Part shown: in pieces, positions 1 through 22,200 of the stretch | How positions within the stretch are numbered: the stretch's first letter is position 1 | How the letters are laid out: each line of letters starts with the position of its first letter | From: Gigantopelta aegis | Taxonomy: Eukaryota > Mollusca > Gastropoda > Neomphalida > Peltospiridae | Length of the DNA stretch: 64,000 nucleotides | Direction: 5' to 3' | Assembly (NCBI RefSeq): GCF_016097555.1 | Contig: NC_054702.1 | Coordinates: 86,138,610-86,202,609 of the forward strand | The notes under the pieces: model-generated | What the model saw: the letters and a program-made list of their open reading frames with translations, nothing else | Database searches by the model: none | What the model was told of the DNA's origin: nothing | Position numbers and translations under genes: made by a program

Positions 1-140
1 TAACACAATAGTACATACATGTATTACAGCCTTTGATGGACCAGTTTTGGGCACTGGTTTCAATGGCAGAAACTCCACCGACGGCAATCAATCCTGTGAT
101 CCATCAGACCTCTGGTGAGTGCTCTACCACCGAGTTACTT
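1..140 (-). repeat. SINE fragment (REGTAGCCC-head type), cut by the window edge
   Basis: Diverged copy of the SINE tail and head seen again at 5966-6294 and 60152-60459: CCTTTGATGGACCAGTT, CCACCGACGGCAATCAATCC, GTGAGTGCTCTACCACCGAGT. It lies downstream of NDUFAF7 and may fall in its 3' flank. Confidence 0.6.
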
Positions 141-321
141 CCACACACACACACCATTTAGGAAAAGAGAAAATGTTTGGAAAGATAAAGGTTACTAAGA
201 CTAATAGTGTAAAACTGACAGCAGAAATAACAGTTGATGGACAGACAAATATTCCTCCTTTGTTAAAACTGGGAAGCTGTAAATCTTTCATAAAAAAGGG
301 TAAGATGAAAAATTTCCATAT

Positions 322-9849
<9,528 letters not shown>

Positions 9850-10292
9850 ACTCTGCGCTTATATCCAAATCCTCATGTCAAACCGACATAGGCATGATAG
9901 GGTCAAAAGGTATATCCCAGTCAAAAAGGGAATCCTATTTTTCAGCCTCGTTTTCAAACAAAGTCATAGTTTGCCACATAAACATCCGGTGTTTGTATTC
10001 CTACGCTTGTTTACGCACGCGAAGCCCGTTAACTTAAACTTAAATAAAATCAAAAAATTACTAAAGTTTTATAAAATAACAAGACACAATGTAATTGAAC
10101 TAATATATATACACTTATTTTTCTTGTTTTCTTTTGTTTGTGCTTGATTAGTGCAAGTTATTATTTTTTGCAAATGTACTTCCGTTGGAAGTTGTTAGGT
10201 CCGGTTTCACGAACGTGGAAACTTCTAAATTATTGCACTTCACTTGTCAGTTCTGACAGATGGTGTGAATTAGTTTGACTGTATTTACGGAA
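9850..10292. promoter_or_regulatory. putative bidirectional promoter between NDUFAF7 and ERO1
   Basis: The start codons of NDUFAF7 (minus) and ERO1 (plus) lie 443 bp apart, back to back, so both promoters and 5'UTRs must share this gap unless there are distant non-coding first exons. I see no TATA box at a convincing place. CpGs are locally more frequent than in the surrounding AT-rich introns (for example 9990-10025 and 10190-10222), and no repeat was recognised here. ACGTGG at 10214-10219 overlaps part of an ER-stress element core, but the partner CCAAT box is not at the usual spacing, so I do not call an ERSE. Confidence 0.6.
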
Positions 10293-13200
10293 ATGACTCG
10301 ATATACTTGGCATTGGATATTACTAGTAGTGACAATAACGTTTGAGACTGTCTTTATTCTTGGAGACAATTTTAGTAGCAAAATCAGAGATGAAAACAAG
10401 GGATGCTTTTGTAAGGTAGGCGACGGCTTTCAGATTTTTTGTCTGAAACTTGAGTTGTTGATTACATTTGCTATTTCATCATATTCTCATTAATTATTTG
10501 TAGTTATGACATAAAAAAATGATAATAAAAATCATAGCAGGTTATTTGTGTGAGTGATTTATAACACCATTTTGATATTGATACCAGATTTATAAGCAAT
10601 ACTGCCAATAGGCCTTCAGATTTCAATATAAATGGAGGATATGATTATTACGTAATGTTTTTATTTTTTATCAAATATGGTGGATCTCATCATTGGATTC
10701 CAGTGATAATGACCAACAGTGATCTGGAATATATAACATACATAAGCTGTGATTAAAACTTGTTATAAAGTATAGTGTTCTCGCTGAGTGAAAATTAAAG
10801 GGGAGCGGCTGAGCAACCCTGCCCCCAAACAAAAATAACCAACAAAAAAGCAAATCAAGAAATAGGCAGAGTTTCCGCTAGCCCAACACGTGGGGCTAGT
10901 GCTTTTTAAAAAGGGGCAAGTAACAAAGGTTTCCAGACGTTTCGTCACATACAATTCGTCCACCTGCCTCGGACAATTTGTCCACTCGATTACAACATTT
11001 AGACCAATAAATCTAAAATGTTATTTCTTAGCAATTGAAATGGTTAAAGGGATACACCCTAGTTTCAACCCGTGAAAATTAACACCAAGTTTAGTTAATA
11101 TACAAACCTGAAACATGAGTCTGTGACTTTGAAATGGTGAAATACCCTCTAAAAATAGACTAAAACTGGAATCCATAACTGTTACTTCTCAGACGCATGT
11201 GCGTTTTTAAAACTATGAGAAATATATTTTATGATATTAAAAACACCAGGATGACCAAAAACACTTTGAATGTATGGAAATGGATAATCTAAACAATATA
11301 ATCTAAGTAAAGTATGATTTCAGTTAAAAAAATCCAAAACAGCTCCCAGAGTCCCAACAGTAAAAAATATGTCTTACTATTTAAAAACTAGTGTATGTCC
11401 CTTTAATTATTTTTGTTTTGTGGTAAATTACTAGTATATGCAGAGTATGACAAATATTTTGAAAAGTCACTAGCCACAGGGCTAGTGGGTTTGTGAAAAC
11501 CACTAGCCCACCAAGATAAAGCACTAGCCCAAATTCCTGATCAATTATAACTGGATTTTTATAAAAAAAATTGTAACATTACACATTTACGAGTATAACA
11601 GTAAAATAAAACAAACACTTAAATCATGTTGTAACTTTCAGTTTTTTGTCGTCTTGTACGTTTGTTTTTTTGTCAAGTGTGATCCATCGTCATTCGCGTT
11701 TTCGCGTTTGCCCTCCCCCAGGGGAAAAATAATTGAGCAAACTCATGGTTGATATCTAAACCCACTATCAAAATAATTAAATTTAAATGAGGGTACGACA
11801 GTGTGACACACGGTAATAGATGGTTCAGTGTATTCGGTAGTGGGTTATACATTTAGGGCCATACTATTTATGTCGCCAGGAACGGCGATGCCAATTGCTC
11901 AAATACTGGGCATTATCCCGTGTCAGACCGATATCAAAAGAATATAACGGCGACATCTAATCCGTTGTTAATTGATGAACAAAAAAGGTATCATCTTGTA
12001 TCGGCAGCTGTGACACATTATCCAGACCGATACACAAATAGGTCAAGCAGAGTCATTGCATGTGCGTTACCATTAAAGTAAATTGTTTTCCTGATTGCCG
12101 ATAACCACGTCAGAGAAGTGTAAAATTAGAAAACAACAGGTAAATAAAATAAACACTGAAATTCAAAGCATGACCGGGGTTTACTTGATTGAGTTAACCT
12201 GTCGTCGCAATTGGTGATTTCCAAGTTCTTAAGTGTGAGATTTCCAAGTTCATATGTGCGAGATTAACTACCACGTGACGTGTCCAACCAGTCAAAACAA
12301 GCATGTCATTAAACTTATTTTTTGTGCCAGAAACTTGACAGGGAAAAGTAAACAATGCATGCTGTAACTGTGGCGATGTAGAGATAGCATGTTACTGCAG
12401 TTTGCAGACCTAGTTCAAGTGGATTATCATTATATACTGATTGCGTTGTTGATATTATTCGATGACAAACGTCACAATCAAATTTATTAAACGAAATTTC
12501 AGCCGAGAGAAAAACAAAAAAACACAAAAAACTCACGATCGAGCGATAAGGATGGGGGTGGAAACCACTAGCCCTGCGGGCTAGTGGTTTTGCGGTTCTC
12601 ACTAGCCCGAACTTAAAAAACACTAGCCACGGGCGTCGGGCTAGCGGATTTGTCGAACTCTGATATGAAAAAAACTAAATTTTAGTAGCACTATCAACTT
12701 GTCTGTCTGTGTCCATTATAGTACTTTATTAATATGTTGTTATTCAAATTGCTCATCAGTTACACCTATAATTCTGACATACTATTTAGAAAATAAATCT
12801 AGGAACTAAACTCTTGCTAAATTACCATTTCTACATTGCGATTGCTGTATTACCGTACACATTTCATTCACAGGCCCATATTTTTCCACACACTCGTACA
12901 TGATTTTCATTGTTTCTACTAGGAAGTTTGCATTGGAAGATAATAATCAATGCGCAGCGGGTGAAAATTGCGTTATTTTTGTCAAAAATACCATATCCAG
13001 ACCTTGCTTTATAAAGTGCGCTTATGTAAAAAACAGCGCACATTACACTCAACAAAAGGTGCACATTACACTCAACAAACGGCGCACGCAAAATAGATGG
13101 GTATATTTATTTCCACTATTTACAAAAATCAACAGTTTTCATAGCTCATTTAGCTGATAGGAAGGTCCTTTTATTAAAACAATAAAATTTAAAAACATGG

Positions 13201-16200
13201 CAGTGGCTTCCATGCAGTCGTTAAACTGGTATTTCTCTTTCTTGAACAAATTCGGGAAATACTGGTTTAACAGACAATTTTGTAGACGTACCAGTCAAAA
13301 TCCAATCGGAGCTACACTGCCTATTTTATTTATTTTGGAGAGTGATTTTTCACTCGCCTTAGTAGCATATTGAGGTGTGCGATTTTCCACTCGCCTATAA
13401 TTTTTAAAAACCAAGGACTGCATACCCTATTATAATTACAATATTATAACTATAATAGACTATGTCTATCAAATTGTCCACATCATACTTGGTAACCTCC
13501 CTTCTGCTGCAAAGCCACTGGCAATGTCAGAGATATTGGCATGGCAAAGCTGTTAGGTTAGGTTACAATCTGCACTTTTCTGGCAATTCTCAGTGTTGAT
13601 ATTCCACTAAAATAAAAAGTGTCCGTACATTTATTTAGTCCATGGATGAAATATATATGGTAAATAACCAATAATTATTTTTTTATAGTGGACGAATTGT
13701 TCAAGAACAATTTTTGGTTGTGGACGAATCGTCTTGAGTTCAACAGTGGACAAATTTTTAGTGGATGAATCATCTGCATCCCGTGACGAATGCAAAACCT
13801 GTAGCCTTGATGGGCTTGTGGCTTTAAAAAACAGAACAAAACATTGCTAGCTCACAATGTTTTTCCTCCACTGATGTACATTTGATAAATGTTATTCTGA
13901 CATTGGTCATCGCATAATATCAACAAATCAATAAGTATATATTAATATTGAATTTTTACATCGTCATTTACAACAGACTATTTTCTTTTCACTTTCAAGT
14001 GTCATGGACAGGAAACAACCTTAATAAAACATGTTTTTGATTGCTTGTACAAGCTGTGTGGTAGTAAAATCTCGCAAATGTAAATAAGGTAAAAAAAACC
14101 CAGGTGGGAATCACCAGTCCCAATTAATTAATAGAAGTGAAATGAGACAATGGTTTAGGATCAAACGTGACAAAATAGGGTAGGTCATGCAGTTTTAAAA
14201 ACCCCTAAATTAGTAATTTATTTTTGAAACTTTATTCACCTCTACAGGTTAAGATAAATTTTCATGAAATAATACTAATAATACTAAAATATTTTTTTGA
14301 GAAAATATAATACTCATGTACATAAAAAAAAACAGAGATAAAAAACCAGGTCATCACTTCTTTTTTTTAGGTACTACAGGGGTTTGGTTCCTGGAAACAT
14401 TGTTTTTCAGCCTTATATAAAGTTTGTTGTAATTGATCAGAAATTTTGCCATCGGTGTACAGGCTGGTTGGTATTGGGTTCAGATCCCAGTTGAGGCATG
14501 GGGTTTTTAATCCAGATACCGACTCCAAACCCTGAGTGAGTGCTCTGCGAGGCTCAATGGATAGGTGTAAAACCACTTGCACTGACCAGTGATCCATAAC
14601 TGGTTCAACAAAGGCCATGGTTTGTGCTATCCTGCCTGTGGGAAGCGCAAATAAAAGATTCCTTGCTGATATCATATCGGAAAAGGGTGCAAAGAGAGAC
14701 TGTTGTCAACCATAGCTGAACCTGAGATATTGTCAGTCATATTCATGGGCCAATCAAAGTTTAAAGGGACACACCCTAGTTACGTTTATTTGTTAACCAT
14801 TACGGCGTTGTTTTTCGCTATTAAACCCCATTTTTCACAAATAAAATTACACTTTACTTACATTTTATTATTTAGAATACACATTTCCATTCACCTGAAG
14901 TGCTTTTTGATAATCCTGATGTGTTGTCGAGAAAAAAACGTTAAGCAAGCGAGATCCAATCTATTTTTAGAGGGGATATTTCCATTTCAATGTCACAGAC
15001 GTTGGTATATCACGTGACCGTTATCATTTTGGTTCGGTTTGTTTTCTCGTGCACGGTTTGCGCAATCAACATCCGATTTGTTGTTATTCATTTGTGAGAT
15101 TTTTCTTCACAGTTCATGAACATTTTCAGTAACAGTAAAGTTCAGACAAGTAAGTGTCTCAATACAAAACATTACAAACCCTTAAAACCAATAATTTTGC
15201 TAAGTCTTACGATATCTGGAGAGGGGATACAACCAGGACAGAACAGTTGGAACATGTCCAGGAGAGGTGAAATGAACGCACCCCAAGTCTGTGAAATTTG
15301 TCGTGACGTAGGCATTGTTGTGCTTCGAGCGACATCTACTGGTGACATCAGAATACTAACTTTCAAAATTATTTCAAGCAATTGGGACATGGTATTTATC
15401 GATATAAAACCTGCTTTTTCACTCCATTTGATAAAAACATGATCTAAGTGTGTTACAGGTTTGTAGATTAACCAAATTATAATTTATTTTCGCTGGATGG
15501 AACTAGGGTGTGCGGCTTTAAGATATCTGAAAAATAATAAAGATTTTTTTAAAGTTATTCCCGAATGTAGGATCATATTCCTTTATTTCTAACTTCTTCA
15601 AATGAATCAATCGCATCAATATTTCTAGCTGATAAAAGTAGTTTAGTTTTTGTAAAGGTGATGTATATATTATTTGGCACACAAAATAAATGATTTTAAT
15701 AATAAACACTACCACTTCCAATATTTTTATAAGCTGTGATATTCCTAACAAAATTAAAAGTTTCTAATATTTTATTAGCAATTGCTCAATAAACAAATGA
15801 CAGTAAGTAAAAATCATCAGTTATGACCAATTAAATCTGAAGCGAGTCATTGGACATAAAATACAGAATGACCATTTTTATCGTGTTACAAATTTGGTGC
15901 CAAATAAGTGGGGGGTTTTAAAAATTTAAATGATAAAAATAAAATGTTTTCATTGCTCAAATAAAATTTAACTTTTATTGTGTGTATCAAACATGAATAC
16001 TGGAATTAATGAATACTAAAATGGGTCACAATAGAGGCTGTTAAAAATACTGTTAAATACTGTTTATCATCAGTTGCATTTTTGTACAAATTGCTATTTA
16101 AATGTTTTTGTCTCAGTATCTGGTTTAGAGAGATTATTTTCTGTACTGATATCCTTTTTTTGAGCAAATTCCACTTTACAGAGGGTCCAGTTTTGAGGGG

Positions 16201-19200
16201 TTTCATAGTAGTATTAAGAGGATTACATATGAAGAAAAAATTATTGAATTTATATGTGTGTTGTTTTCAGTTGAAGGGTGAAATTGATGACTGTTCCTGT
16301 AAAGTTGAAACATTGGATTCGCTTAACAACAACAAGATTTTCCCTCGTTTAAACAGTCTTCTTTCGCGAAATTATTTCAGGTATTTCAAGGTGAGAATCT
16401 TAGTATATATCTATCATACACATTTTTCATCTACACATATTTGGTTTCAAGTAGTTTCCAGGATTTCATGATACACATGTATGTAAAAGGTGACTGCTAC
16501 CACTATACCAGTGAGCACTAGTAATTTATGTGAATTTTAGTCATAAAGACTGTTAACAAATAGGTACATTAAAAAAAAAGGTTTTACATTTTAGCAATAG
16601 GTCAGTATGTAATACTAATACAAAGCAAAAGAAACAAAAACTCAAGATGGTAAACACAAAATCATGATTACATACGCTGTATAGTAATTTATTACATATT
16701 TATTTTTATCATCTTTATATATTTAGACAAGTTAAATTTTAAGATACATGTATTTAAGATACGTGTATGTATTTATGGTTTATAAAACTGACCCGAACTG
16801 AGAAGTGAAAATTTTCATAAACCATTTATGGGTTACTCAAAAACAAAATCAGGTAACCATTTATTTTTTACATAACCCGTCATGACCACAACATATCTGT
16901 TTAAAGGAGACCGGACACCAAAAGACATGTAGTGTGTAATGGATTAAGTTAGCGTCAAAGACCACATTACTCTAACGCCCGGCTCGCTGCGAGGCACCGG
17001 TCAGCTGCGCGTCTTTGGTTTGGGGTAAAAACAGAAGTGGGCGGGATTATGCATAGATCTGAATGAAAGCAAGGCAATACGTCATCGGTGAGAGTTACCA
17101 AGCAATACCAGTACACGTGTTGATTCTTTGGTTGTGCCTTTTAGTTGTCGTCTTTTTTCTTTTTTTTTACTCCAGGTTTATCGGAAATTTAATTTACAAG
17201 ATAATTAGTGTTATTATATACTGTCGACGTAATTGTATGATGGTTAACTGCAACAGTAACAGCAATGCATCCCAAGAAACGGCCAACATCATGGTTTTGA
17301 TTTTCAAAAACACAAACGTTTTTTTAAAACATGGACGCATTATTGTCATCGAACGGGCTTTACACCAACTTAATACAGCAGGTTATGGTATATTATTAAT
17401 GTGAAAATTAAAACAAGTATGTACTTAAGATATACATTAAATAAAGGTATTGCAATTTGTTCACATACGAATATTTAAACTTCACATTTGTTTACCTATA
17501 ATTACCAAATTAATTTTCACTGACAGCCCATAATGACTCCATACTAACGTCTCTTGATCTAGTTGGTTTGTTAACCTCATAACAAAACACCTTCAAAACG
17601 GGAATTATTACGTTAGTTAACAATGTTTATCGTCAGTTCAGTATATTGTCGTTAAAATTAAAATGGTAACACTTTGGCAGGAACAGCATATATACTCTGG
17701 CCAGAAGGAATGATGGTTAATTAGTTTAATTAGCACTGACGGACCGGGTATAAACTACATCAGATTTTGGTTACAATGGCAAAAATTAATGTGATAAATA
17801 AAGCTCATAAGTGGGGTGGGGGGGGGGGGGGGGGGGGTAGCATTCTCTCTCTCTCTCTCGGGCCTGTTGTATTTTATATTAATAAATGCAAAGACTACAT
17901 AATAATATTGTCGATAAGACATATTAGTTGTAAAGTGATTGTCTGTATGTGGCAACAGTATAATATTTTCCAACATTTCTGTTTCTGTACCCGGCTGTGG
18001 ACAGTTTCGGCAGACTGGCAACACATTTTCTTAATAATTAAAAATACACGGTTTAACCAAACACATTAAAACTTGGATGATAACTAGTTAAGAGAACAAA
18101 GAAAATTGTGCTAATTTTAGTTTTTTGTTAAATTATTATATCTTGCTTTGGTCAGTAGGGGACACTTTTTGCAAATTTGCGAAATCGGCCTATGGAATAT
18201 CCACTGACGTGTCATATTTACATCTATGCTGAACAAGATTTATGATGAAATATTATTACATTTTGTGTGCTTTTCTTCCAATTAGGTTCATTTGCTTCAA
18301 TTTACATTAAAAATGTCATAAAAAATTATATTTAAAAAAAATGCTTGTATGCTAGTCTATGACAGTGGCTTCCTCGTCTTCGTCGGCAGTTTATTCATCC
18401 AAATTTTCGTCTAAGACAACATTTCAAGGATTAGGGACAAAATCTCTGATAAGTGGTTCAAACTGATACGGTTTGATGCCATTAGCACAAGCTGGACACA
18501 CTCGAATTGCTAAGTTCGTCCATGCTGCTTGGTAGTTTCTTCAGTTTTCCTCTCATCGATGACGTCACGGGTCTAGCTCATCAATTGTTGACAGTTTCCG
18601 GCAAACATCGGAGATCGGCGAAAAAATACCCCAACCAAGACTGGCACACTCAACTTGATCAATAAGGGGAGCGCGGTAGTTGCGTGTTGTGGTTGATGAC
18701 GGCAAATAAATTCATTACACCGTATATATGGTTTGGTGTCCGGTCTCCTTTAAAGTGTACCTTTCTGTCAATAAAAAGAGAAAGTCAATATTTATCATCT
18801 TTATGTTCTTAAATGTTATTAATTGCAGGTTAATCTGAAAAAGGTGTGTCCATTTTGGAGTGATGATAGTCGATGTGCTCTGAAAGATTGTCATGTTTCC
18901 AATTGTCCTGAGGTTGGTATATAATATATAGAGGATTCGTCACAAGTGTTTTTTAATATGGAAAATATCAACCAAATTATGTTGCAGAGCCTCGACAGAT
19001 ACCAATTAGCTAGACTAGGTTGATATTTTACATATTAAAAAACATGAGTAGTGAATTCTATTTGTCCTATAACACTTCTAAAATAAGTAAATTACAGTTG
19101 CCTCCATCAGAAATCACGATTAGCACAAATTAGTTTGATGTCACACACTTTAACTAAATCTTATGAAAATGTTATGCTCAGGTATACAGGTCTTGTTGCC

Positions 19201-22200
19201 TTGTAAATAATCAATTTACAGCAACACATTATTAATATTAACTAATTAGAGAATTTGCATACCATTATTAACCGGGTTTATACACTAAATTATCACATTG
19301 GTTTATGGCATGGATATCATGAGTATCTTATATCATAAATATTTTTTTAATATACTCAAACCTGTGTTAAGCAGGCACACATATATGACAATTAAAAAAA
19401 TAGTGATAACATTAACAAAGAGAATATTTGTTTTCAAATGAATTTGTATTTTATATTTCAGGATTCAGTTCCTCCAGCTTTAGTAAAAAATCAAAAGAAG
19501 CCAGAAAACAAGGTTTGTGCATTTCTGTTAATAATAATAATGTTTTTAATGCAACTGAAAAAGTATCTATTTCTTACACACCCATTCATTCGTTATTTTT
19601 AATAACACGTACTTGTTAACTCATAAAGACATGCAACTGGCTGCTCCTAGGTGATGACCAGGTCATCAATGCAATACCATTCAGTGAAAAATCGATAACT
19701 CCATGATATACAAGATAACCTGAAATTGACCTGTCTGTGACACTCAAGTTAACTATAAGTGCAAGGGCTGTAAATAGGTTTTCATTGGAAAAGACATATA
19801 AATTTATTTTAAAAAGTTTTTTTCTTCAGAATATGTAAAAAGAAAAAGACAACATTCGTGTCTGTTAGATACCATTTATCTTACAAGTCGTTGTTTAAAA
19901 ACGTATCCAACTCACTTTCACTTGCTAGATACATTTAAAAAAAAATCATACAAGTTTAGATAAATGGTATCTAACAGCCACTCGTGTAGTATTCTCTATC
20001 TATATTATTACATGCATATGTGCATGCAAGAAAAGTTTCAAATATTTGTTAGTTTAGCACCTGAGAGTCATGGGAAGATTAGCATTTGCTAAATGTGTTA
20101 CTCTCAATAAATAAAACAATTATTCTTATAATAATAATACTAATATGAAGCTGAAAACAATTAAGTAATATAAAACTAAAATATAGTCAGAACATTGACC
20201 TGTTATGTGTTTGGTGGAAGTTACTTTTCTGAAAATCAAAAGGAAAACATGTATTATTAAATGTTTTGATAAACCCCCCAAAAGTTCTATTTTGTTAATA
20301 TTTGCTAATTTGAACAAGGTGTGACGACTTTACTCTTATTATTTTGTTTTTATATTAGTATTCTATCCATAAATCCTGTTATATCTCCTGTTGATCTTAA
20401 CAGAAATATCCCAATGGGCCCACTGACGGGGATTGATCCCAAACCGACTGCGCGTACATGCAAGTGGTTTACTACTGGGCTACGTCCCACCCCATGAAGC
20501 ACTAAATACTGGTCTGTTTAATGTATTAGTATGTGTTTTACCACTGGGCTGCGTCCCACCCCATGAAGCACTAAATACTGGTCTGTTTAATGTATTAGTA
20601 TGTGTTTTACCACTGGGCTGCGTCCCACCCCATGAAGCACTAAATACTGGTCTGTTTAATGTATTAGTATGTGTTTTACCACTGGGCTGTGTCCCACCCC
20701 ATGAAGCACTAAATACTGGTCTGTTTAATGTATTAGTATGTGTTTTACCACTGGGCTGCGTCCCACCCCATGAAGCACTAAATACTGGTATGTTTAATGT
20801 ATTAGTATGTGTTTTACCACTGGGCTGCGTCCCACCCCATGAAGCACTAAATACTGGTCTGTTTAATGTATTAGTATGTGTTTTACCACTGGGCTGCGTC
20901 CCACCCCATGAAGCACTAAATACTGGTCTGTTTAATGTATTAGTATGTGTTTGGTTAATGTTCTAGTATGCGAAGAAATCTAATGAGGATGATTCCTGTG
21001 AAGAGGAAAGAGAACTGGGAGCTCTAGACAGAACTCTAAGGTTTGGAAATAACTTCTTCTTTTTTTTCTGATGAAAGTCCATTAGGCCAAACTTTACAAA
21101 ATGTCTTTGTTGTAATCAGATACACCAATATTTTTATTATTTATTTTTTGGGGGAGAGGTAGGGGACACTGATGTTTTGTTTATTTTAAACATATTTTTT
21201 ATTGAAATAAAAGGAAGAAATTATATCTGGAGAAAGGAATGAAATCTGCTGTATTAATGTGATACAAAATACACAAAAATGTAATATGATTTTAGTATTT
21301 TGATTAATATGTTTAAAAATTGCTTTAAGTAACAGGTAATGCATATGTTGTAAATATGAACCTGTATTTGACTGGAAATTGGCCCAAGTCTTTAAAGAAA
21401 TTTAACAGGCTGGTAGGTACTGGGTTCGGATCCCAGTCGAGGCATGGGATTTTTAATTCAGATACCGACTCCAAACCCTGAGTGAGTGCTCCGCAAGGCT
21501 CAATGGGTAGGTGTAAACCACTTGCACCGACCAGTGATCCATAACTGGTTCAACAAAGGCCATGGTTTGTGCTATCCTGCCTGTGGGAAGCGCAAATAAA
21601 AGATCCCTTTCTGCTAATCGGAAGAGTAGCCCATGTAGTGGCGACAGCGGGTTTCCTCTTAAAATCTGTGTGGTCCTTAACCATATGTCTGATGCCATAT
21701 AACCGTAAATTAAAAATGTGTTGAGTGCGTCGTTAAATAAAACATTTCTTTCTTTTTTAAAGAAATTTAAGAAATTAGGCCTTTAATTGGTAAATACACC
21801 CCTGTCCATCCAGTGCCGGATTTATAAGGGGGCAAATGCCCTGGGCCCTCCTGCCAGAGGGGCCTCCAGACCAAGGACTTCCTTTATAAAAAAAAAAGAA
21901 GTAATAATTATAAAATTAATTCGTTTTTTATTTATTTGTCATGTAATTTAATTTCAGTGTTGAGGGCCCCCCGAACCTGAAGTGCCCTGAGCCCCCCAAG
22001 GTCTAAATCTGGCCCTGCGTCCATCCCTCCTTTCCTTATCACAGTAAATAAAACGAAAATGCAGGTTTGCTAAAAAATAAATAAAAAAATCATTTAAAAG
22101 GTCAAACCTGTAGGAACACTGTACCAAACATTAAACACAAAATGTACTAACATGTTATTACCACCAGTGAAGTGAACAATGTTTCTAACAATGTGTAACA

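Noticed and set aside
10202-10230. ER-stress response element in the ERO1 promoter
   Set aside because: ACGTGG is present but CCAAT is not at the required nine-base spacing.
17063-17404. Plus-strand open frame of 113 codons with a hydrophobic stretch, or a THAP-like zinc finger
   Set aside because: Lies inside the TTAA element; cysteine spacing does not fit THAP, and the likelier remnants are on the other strand.
20433-20966. Open frame of 177 codons with seven P-P-H-E-A-L-N-T-G repeats
   Set aside because: Produced by the 69-bp minisatellite, whose period is a multiple of three; no start context, splice role or homology.
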